DNA of 10,766 bases. Origin: an uncultured Bacillota bacterium. Lineage in GTDB: Bacteria > Bacillota_I > Bacilli_A > Erysipelotrichales > Erysipelotrichaceae. The stretch is taken from NCBI GenBank assembly GCA_949287785.1, contig CASEHR010000061.1, positions 1 through 10,766 on the forward strand, written 5' to 3'. Positions 7,083 to 10,766 of the stretch are shown here, piece by piece; position 1 is the first letter of the stretch; the number at the start of each line of letters is the position of its first letter. The notes beneath the pieces were generated by a model. The model saw nothing but the letters and a program-made list of their open reading frames with translations, was not told the DNA's origin and made no database searches. The translations under genes and the position numbers were made by a program.

Positions 7083-7098
7083 TACATCTAAAGATGCA
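7083..7098. repeat. imperfect dyad overlapping the expected -35 region
   Basis: On the minus strand TGCATC-TTTA-GATGTA forms a 6-bp dyad with one G-T pair. It lies 19-34 bases upstream of the TATAAT and covers the place where a -35 would be. It could be a regulator site. It is not followed by a T-run on the minus strand, so it is not a terminator for the upstream gene. Confidence 0.3.
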
Positions 7099-7111
7099 GT
7101 TTAATTAAGAT

Positions 7112-7576
7112 TCACAGATCTAATGTTTCAAGCCACTCTTCTTCCATCTCTTCCGTGACCTTGTAACTTGCGTATTCTTTAAAGAAACCCTCATGCCATA
7201 GATGAAATTTATCTCTTCCGAATTTCATAAAGATTGCTTTTGCTCTTTTGAGCGGCGAAGAATAGTAGTGAAAACGGATATGATCTATCGCTTGCCATCT
7301 TTTGACAGCCAGTATATTCGGCTCTTTATCGATAAAACGCGTATAGATCTTTCCTTCCGCTGTTTTAAAACTGGCAATATCTTCATCGTTTACGACAAGT
7401 GTCCAGACAACATCATTGCCTGCCACATGAGGAAAGTAGTTCCGATCGATAAGGGTCTTGAATAGACCGCTGAATGTCGATGCTTTATCGATCGTATAAA
7501 AGATCCGATGATCATCCGCATCATCACCCATACACACGCTATCGCGATCGATCATCACTTCGATTTCATTCACCAT
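7112..7576 (-). CDS. small soluble protein of unknown function with RDSVCMGDD motif
   Basis: This protein of 154 aa has no TM segment or signal peptide and is probably cytoplasmic. I cannot name the family with confidence. The N-terminal part holds a distinctive RDSVCMGDD (11-19). It is followed by TFSGLFKTLID and a WTLVV strand (58-62), suggesting a small alpha/beta fold. The C-terminal third is basic and aromatic (FHYYSSPLKRAKAIFMKFGR), ending in an acidic helix TEEMEEEWLETL. Start choice: a GTG at 7603 and an ATG at 7588 are in frame but lie inside the upstream gene. ATG 7576 begins one base after that gene's TGA and follows GGGGA (7582-7586) with a 5-nt spacer, so it is preferred. The close coupling to the LTA synthase-family gene suggests, without proving, an envelope-related or regulatory role. 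Confidence 0.82.
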   Translation of the reverse strand: MVNEIEVMIDRDSVCMGDDADDHRIFYTIDKASTFSGLFKTLIDRNYFPHVAGNDVVWTLVVNDEDIASFKTAEGKIYTRFIDKEPNILAVKRWQAIDHIRFHYYSSPLKRAKAIFMKFGRDKFHLWHEGFFKEYASYKVTEEMEEEWLETLDL

Positions 7577-7577
7577 A

Positions 7578-9404
7578 TCAGTCCCCATCCTTGAAATAAT
7601 CACTCTCTAAGATATCGTAAGAGATGGCGATGAGCTCTTGATAATAGCGCTGATCTTCTTGCACTTCATTCTGGGTGATATCACCAATTAGCGTGAAACC
7701 ATCGCTGTCATAACTGTAATCATCCGTCTTATATTCCCCATTGGCACTGAAATAGAAACCACGGTAATCCTCATCGAAGATATCTGTCCCAAGATAGGTC
7801 TTCTCATCGATATCGATGTCCCACATGTTGCAGATCGTCGGCAAGATATCCAAAACAGTGGCAATCTTGCGGTAACTGAGGGCTTCGGTCTGACTGTTAT
7901 AGATAAAGAAGTCAGTATTGGTCAGCTCTTTACTGTATCCGATCCCCATCTGATCATACAACGGGCTTCCCTCAGAGACATCCAGTTCCTTGACCAGATG
8001 ATCGCCATATAACACGATGACCGTATCATCAAGCTTCCCTTTTTCGCCTAAATTTGCCATGAGTTCAGCAAGCGCCTGATCCAGATCCATATTCTTGGCA
8101 AGATATATGGCATACTCATCATCAAGATCCGGATACTTTTCTTTGACCCTTTCATAGTTTTCCTGTTTGACGCCGACGGCATCCATCGTAAACGGCTGAT
8201 GACCATCATAAGTGATCCAGAAAGCCAGATAGTGACCATCACTCTCATACAGGATATCAAATTCATCGACCATCATACTGTCACTGAGGGTCTCATCATA
8301 ACCGAGATCACCACGATCAAAGAATTCATCATAACCATAAGTCATAAAGATCTCGTCACGATTGTAGAAAGAACCGTAACTGTTATGATAGGCATATGTA
8401 TCATAACCGATACTTTTGAATGCCTTGGCTAAAGTCGTTACATAGGTATTCTGACTCCGGTCATAACATGCTCCGCCAACTGTCGGGATCAAAGATGTAT
8501 TGGTCATGAATTCGCTGTCGCTGGTCGAACCAGACAATAAAGGTGTATTGAAACCGGCGATATCGATACCTTCGTATTTGAATTTATAAAGGGTCGGCGT
8601 CAATTCCTCATCGATCGCGAAATCATTGAATGATTCAGCCTGAATGACGATGATATCCTTATCTTTGAAGATGCCGGTCATCGTATTGTCTTCATGTTCG
8701 TCTCTGGCGTTTAAAAAACCACCGATCGCTTCCAAGTCGACATCAAGCGGGGTCATCTCGATCACAAAGTCCCGGTATAACAAGGTCAGCGTGCCGAAAC
8801 GGTCGACAAAATCCGTCGTACTCGGTATATCCTTATAATAGTAATAGTCTAAATGCATCAGCCATGGTGCATAATCTTCTTCCATCGCCCTGACTTTACT
8901 GCTATAGATAAAGATAGATACAGCGATCGGAATGATACATAATAATGACAAAAGATGGTATCGATTGTCTTTTTGATACTTCTTCTCATAACGGTAATAG
9001 AAAAAGACACTGGAAACAGTTATGACAATAAGCACGATAAAAGGAAGGATATCCGTCACCTGTATAAAAGGAAGGATACTGTCGGTGACACCGGCTGCTT
9101 CCTTAAATAGATTAAAGACCGTCGCCAGACGGAAATACTGATCAAAAGCCCGTAAATAGATATTCTGAGCTATGAGATATAAAGTAAACACAAAGGCATA
9201 CACAAAGGTGATATAGCGATTGATCACAGGCGGTATAGCGATGACGATGATGCACAATACCGAAAGGACGATCAAAAAGATCGGGATCTCAAGAAATGGC
9301 ATATTCGAGTAAAAATACTTGACCAGGACCAAATAGATGCCCATCACGCAAAGATAGGCCAATTCAGACAGATAATACTTCTTATCTTTCAAAAACTCTT
9401 TCAT
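7578..9404 (-). CDS. ltaS: LTA synthase-family (sulfatase-fold) membrane enzyme
   Basis: This 608-aa polytopic enzyme of the LtaS family transfers glycerolphosphate from phosphatidylglycerol to build lipoteichoic acid, or adds a phospholipid-derived head group to another glycan. Five TM segments (about 13-34, 38-61, 64-84, 117-137, 150-168) precede an extracellular sulfatase-fold domain. Catalytic landmarks match LtaS: IQAESF with E257 (metal), GSTSDSEF with T294 (nucleophile), TYDGHQPF with H402, and LYGDH with D468 and H469 (metal). The C-terminal extension is acidic. It starts 20 nt after the amylase stop with no Shine-Dalgarno sequence; an extended -10 box ends seven bases before the ATG. 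Its TGA is one base before the next gene. Whether it is the primary LTA polymerase, a primase, or a paralogue modifying a different polymer cannot be decided here, so the symbol is given at family level. Confidence 0.92.
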   Translation of the reverse strand: MKEFLKDKKYYLSELAYLCVMGIYLVLVKYFYSNMPFLEIPIFLIVLSVLCIIVIAIPPVINRYITFVYAFVFTLYLIAQNIYLRAFDQYFRLATVFNLFKEAAGVTDSILPFIQVTDILPFIVLIVITVSSVFFYYRYEKKYQKDNRYHLLSLLCIIPIAVSIFIYSSKVRAMEEDYAPWLMHLDYYYYKDIPSTTDFVDRFGTLTLLYRDFVIEMTPLDVDLEAIGGFLNARDEHEDNTMTGIFKDKDIIVIQAESFNDFAIDEELTPTLYKFKYEGIDIAGFNTPLLSGSTSDSEFMTNTSLIPTVGGACYDRSQNTYVTTLAKAFKSIGYDTYAYHNSYGSFYNRDEIFMTYGYDEFFDRGDLGYDETLSDSMMVDEFDILYESDGHYLAFWITYDGHQPFTMDAVGVKQENYERVKEKYPDLDDEYAIYLAKNMDLDQALAELMANLGEKGKLDDTVIVLYGDHLVKELDVSEGSPLYDQMGIGYSKELTNTDFFIYNSQTEALSYRKIATVLDILPTICNMWDIDIDEKTYLGTDIFDEDYRGFYFSANGEYKTDDYSYDSDGFTLIGDITQNEVQEDQRYYQELIAISYDILESDYFKDGD

Positions 9405-9411
9405 GGCTAGT

Positions 9412-9420
9412 ATGATAGCA
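9412..9420 (-). promoter_or_regulatory. extended -10 box placed for leaderless transcription of ltaS-like gene
   Basis: The minus strand reads TGC-TATCAT, an extended -10 with five of six consensus bases, ending seven bases before the ATG at 9404. A start 6-8 bases past the box falls at or beside the A of the ATG. The 20-nt gap after the amylase stop holds no Shine-Dalgarno sequence, and no good -35 is seen within the amylase 3' end. Confidence 0.45.
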
Positions 9421-9424
9421 CTTT

Positions 9425-10766
9425 TTAGTCCCCAAAAGTATAGATTCCAAAAGATCCGCCATCGACACTGAAGACACCTTTCCCCTCACCATCCAAGGTC
9501 ACGGTCTTATGCGTATTGATATCGATCATCTTTTTAAAGGCGTTGCGCTTACCCAGCATCATCGTCTTACTGCCGCCCGGCCCGTCATCGAGAATGACCG
9601 CCAGTCCCTCATCGTCCTTTTCACCCTCAAATGTCCAGCCGACGATATCGGGATCATCAAAATAATCCCTCTGTATACCGGTCATCTTATGTTGTCTTAT
9701 ATAGATGAGCTTATCGATAATATCCCTAAATGACCTGGTCTTATATTTGGCTATACCATAATAATCACCATAGAAGACACAGGGATAACCCTCATTTCTG
9801 AGTAAGATGACGGCATAAGCCATCGGCTTGAACCAATCGGCGACGACCGTCTGTAACGCTTGACCGATCTGGGTGTCGTGATTTTCGACAAAGCTGACAC
9901 TGTTTGATGGTCTTGCATAGGTCAGGGTGTCTTTGAGGATTGCCTGCATATCAAAATAACCACCACCGTTTGAGATCTCAAAGAAGTGATAGTGAAGCGG
10001 TACATCAAACAAAGAGAACGAGCTGTCGTTTTTATCGATATATGCTGAAAGTTCACTTAGATCGCAAGACCAGTACTCACCGACAGTGAATAGCTCCTTA
10101 TGCGTCTTTTCCCTGAGATAGCTGAGCCATCCTTTGAAAAAGTCACTGTCGATATGTTTCAAGGCATCAAGACGAAAACCATCGACCCCGGTAAAGTCCA
10201 GATACCAAAGACCATAACGGTACAGTTCTTCCTTCACCTCTTTATCATCGACATCCACATCTGCCCCCATAAGGTAGTCATAATTGCCGTTTTCATCGGA
10301 AACATCTTCACTCCACATTTCCCCTTTAAAACGGTAAATGGCTTTCTTCTTACTGTGATCATCGTAGTCGACCCCGCTAAAGTGGCGGCTGTTCCACCTA
10401 AAAGTTGAATACTTGCCGTTTCGTCCTTTGAAATCAAAGCGCGTCCAGGCTTTGATCTTCTCATCGTCCGCGATGACTTTATCACGGTCGTTACTGTCAA
10501 CAGATGAGGCGATGACATCCTCCGTACCGTCAGCACCCATCTTGTGATTAAAGACCATGTCAGCATAGATATCGATCCCATACTTGTGTGCTTCCTTTAT
10601 CGCCGCCAGATATTCGTCTTTCGTTCCGTATTTAGTACGGACAGTCCCTTTCTGATCAAATTCTCCAAGATCATATAGATCATAAACACCATATCCGACA
10701 TCATTGATACCGGCTTGTCCTTTATATGAGGGCGGTAACCACAAAGCCGTGATCCCGATATCATGA
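9425..10766 (-). CDS. amyA: GH13 alpha-amylase, cytoplasmic AmyA type, N-terminus beyond window
   Basis: This enzyme hydrolyses internal alpha-1,4 glucosidic bonds of starch, glycogen or maltodextrins. The frame runs through the right edge: HDIGITALWLPPSYKG is continuous, so the TTG at 10744 is not a start. By comparison with E. coli AmyA, roughly 30 residues are missing. The barrel motifs are complete: DMVFNHK, GVDGFRLDALKHI with the nucleophile Asp (codon 10166-10168), FTVGEYW with the acid/base Glu (10076-10078), and SFVENHDTQ with the transition-state Asp (9875-9877). The LGEFDQKGTVRTKYG and FDYLMG-like stretches (here YDYLMGADVD) are typical of the intracellular GH13_5 branch. The C-terminal beta domain ends normally (SFGIYTFGD). 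Secretion cannot be excluded because the N-terminus is absent. It is followed by the ltaS-like gene with no visible terminator. Confidence 0.94.
   Translation of the reverse strand, partial: HDIGITALWLPPSYKGQAGINDVGYGVYDLYDLGEFDQKGTVRTKYGTKDEYLAAIKEAHKYGIDIYADMVFNHKMGADGTEDVIASSVDSNDRDKVIADDEKIKAWTRFDFKGRNGKYSTFRWNSRHFSGVDYDDHSKKKAIYRFKGEMWSEDVSDENGNYDYLMGADVDVDDKEVKEELYRYGLWYLDFTGVDGFRLDALKHIDSDFFKGWLSYLREKTHKELFTVGEYWSCDLSELSAYIDKNDSSFSLFDVPLHYHFFEISNGGGYFDMQAILKDTLTYARPSNSVSFVENHDTQIGQALQTVVADWFKPMAYAVILLRNEGYPCVFYGDYYGIAKYKTRSFRDIIDKLIYIRQHKMTGIQRDYFDDPDIVGWTFEGEKDDEGLAVILDDGPGGSKTMMLGKRNAFKKMIDINTHKTVTLDGEGKGVFSVDGGSFGIYTFGD

Noticed and set aside
7083..7111. Terminator after the 154-aa protein gene
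   Set aside because: The dyad is weak, contains a G-T pair, and is followed on the minus strand by AAAAGG, not T residues.
10742..10766. TTG at 10744 as the start of the amylase
   Set aside because: The frame continues upstream to the window edge with HDIGITA, conserved in AmyA proteins, so the gene is cut by the edge and the TTG is an internal Leu codon.
1..10766. A mobile element, defence system, CRISPR array, tRNA or rRNA
   Set aside because: No transposase, integrase, nuclease or phage-like gene, no regular repeats, and no tRNA-like fold were seen. All ten genes are on one strand with tight spacing.

Overview
The window comes from a low-to-moderate-GC Gram-positive bacterium (Bacillota). 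The evidence is a lipoteichoic-acid-synthase-type enzyme, an LCP (LytR-CpsA-Psr) ligase with PASTA-like repeats, and AGGAGG-type ribosome binding sites. TGA ends six of the nine genes whose stop is visible, so the code is standard and this is not a Mycoplasma-type genome. A gut Erysipelotrichia-like lineage would fit, but that placement is inference. All ten genes lie on the minus strand and are packed tightly. There is no stretch over 300 bases without a gene, and I see no RNA gene, insertion sequence, CRISPR array or phage gene.

Layout in transcription order, from the right end. (1) A cytoplasmic-type GH13 alpha-amylase, cut by the right edge (9425-10766). (2) A five-TM lipoteichoic acid synthase-family enzyme (7578-9404) followed one base later by a small unknown protein (7112-7576). 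(3) A GtrB/DPM1-type polyprenyl-phosphate glycosyltransferase (6135-7052). (4) A one-TM extracellular protein of unknown function (5357-6043) overlapping by 17 nt an unusual LCP protein (3154-5373), with a recognisable promoter in front of the pair. (5) A hairpin with a T-rich tail, then a compact five-gene run: GT2 glycosyltransferase (2184-3128), P-loop kinase (1769-2182), RluA-type pseudouridine synthase (901-1767), YbaK Cys-tRNA(Pro) deacylase (419-904), and a HAD hydrolase cut by the left edge (1-425).

The middle (3.1-9.4 kb) reads as a cell-envelope glycopolymer block: a glycerolphosphate-type polymerase, a lipid-linked sugar donor synthase, a second glycosyltransferase, and an LCP enzyme of the type that joins lipid-linked glycopolymers to peptidoglycan. 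The left end is translation-quality and RNA-modification housekeeping. The amylase is a carbohydrate-use gene that happens to lie upstream.

The observations most worth a second look are these. Two envelope genes (ltaS-like and gtrB-like) have no Shine-Dalgarno sequence but carry a -10 box placed so that transcription should start at, or within a base of, the A of the ATG, which is a leaderless arrangement. The LCP protein appears to combine three TM segments, a half solute-binding-protein-like domain, the LCP domain and two to three PASTA-like repeats. Two uncharacterised proteins are translationally linked to envelope enzymes.
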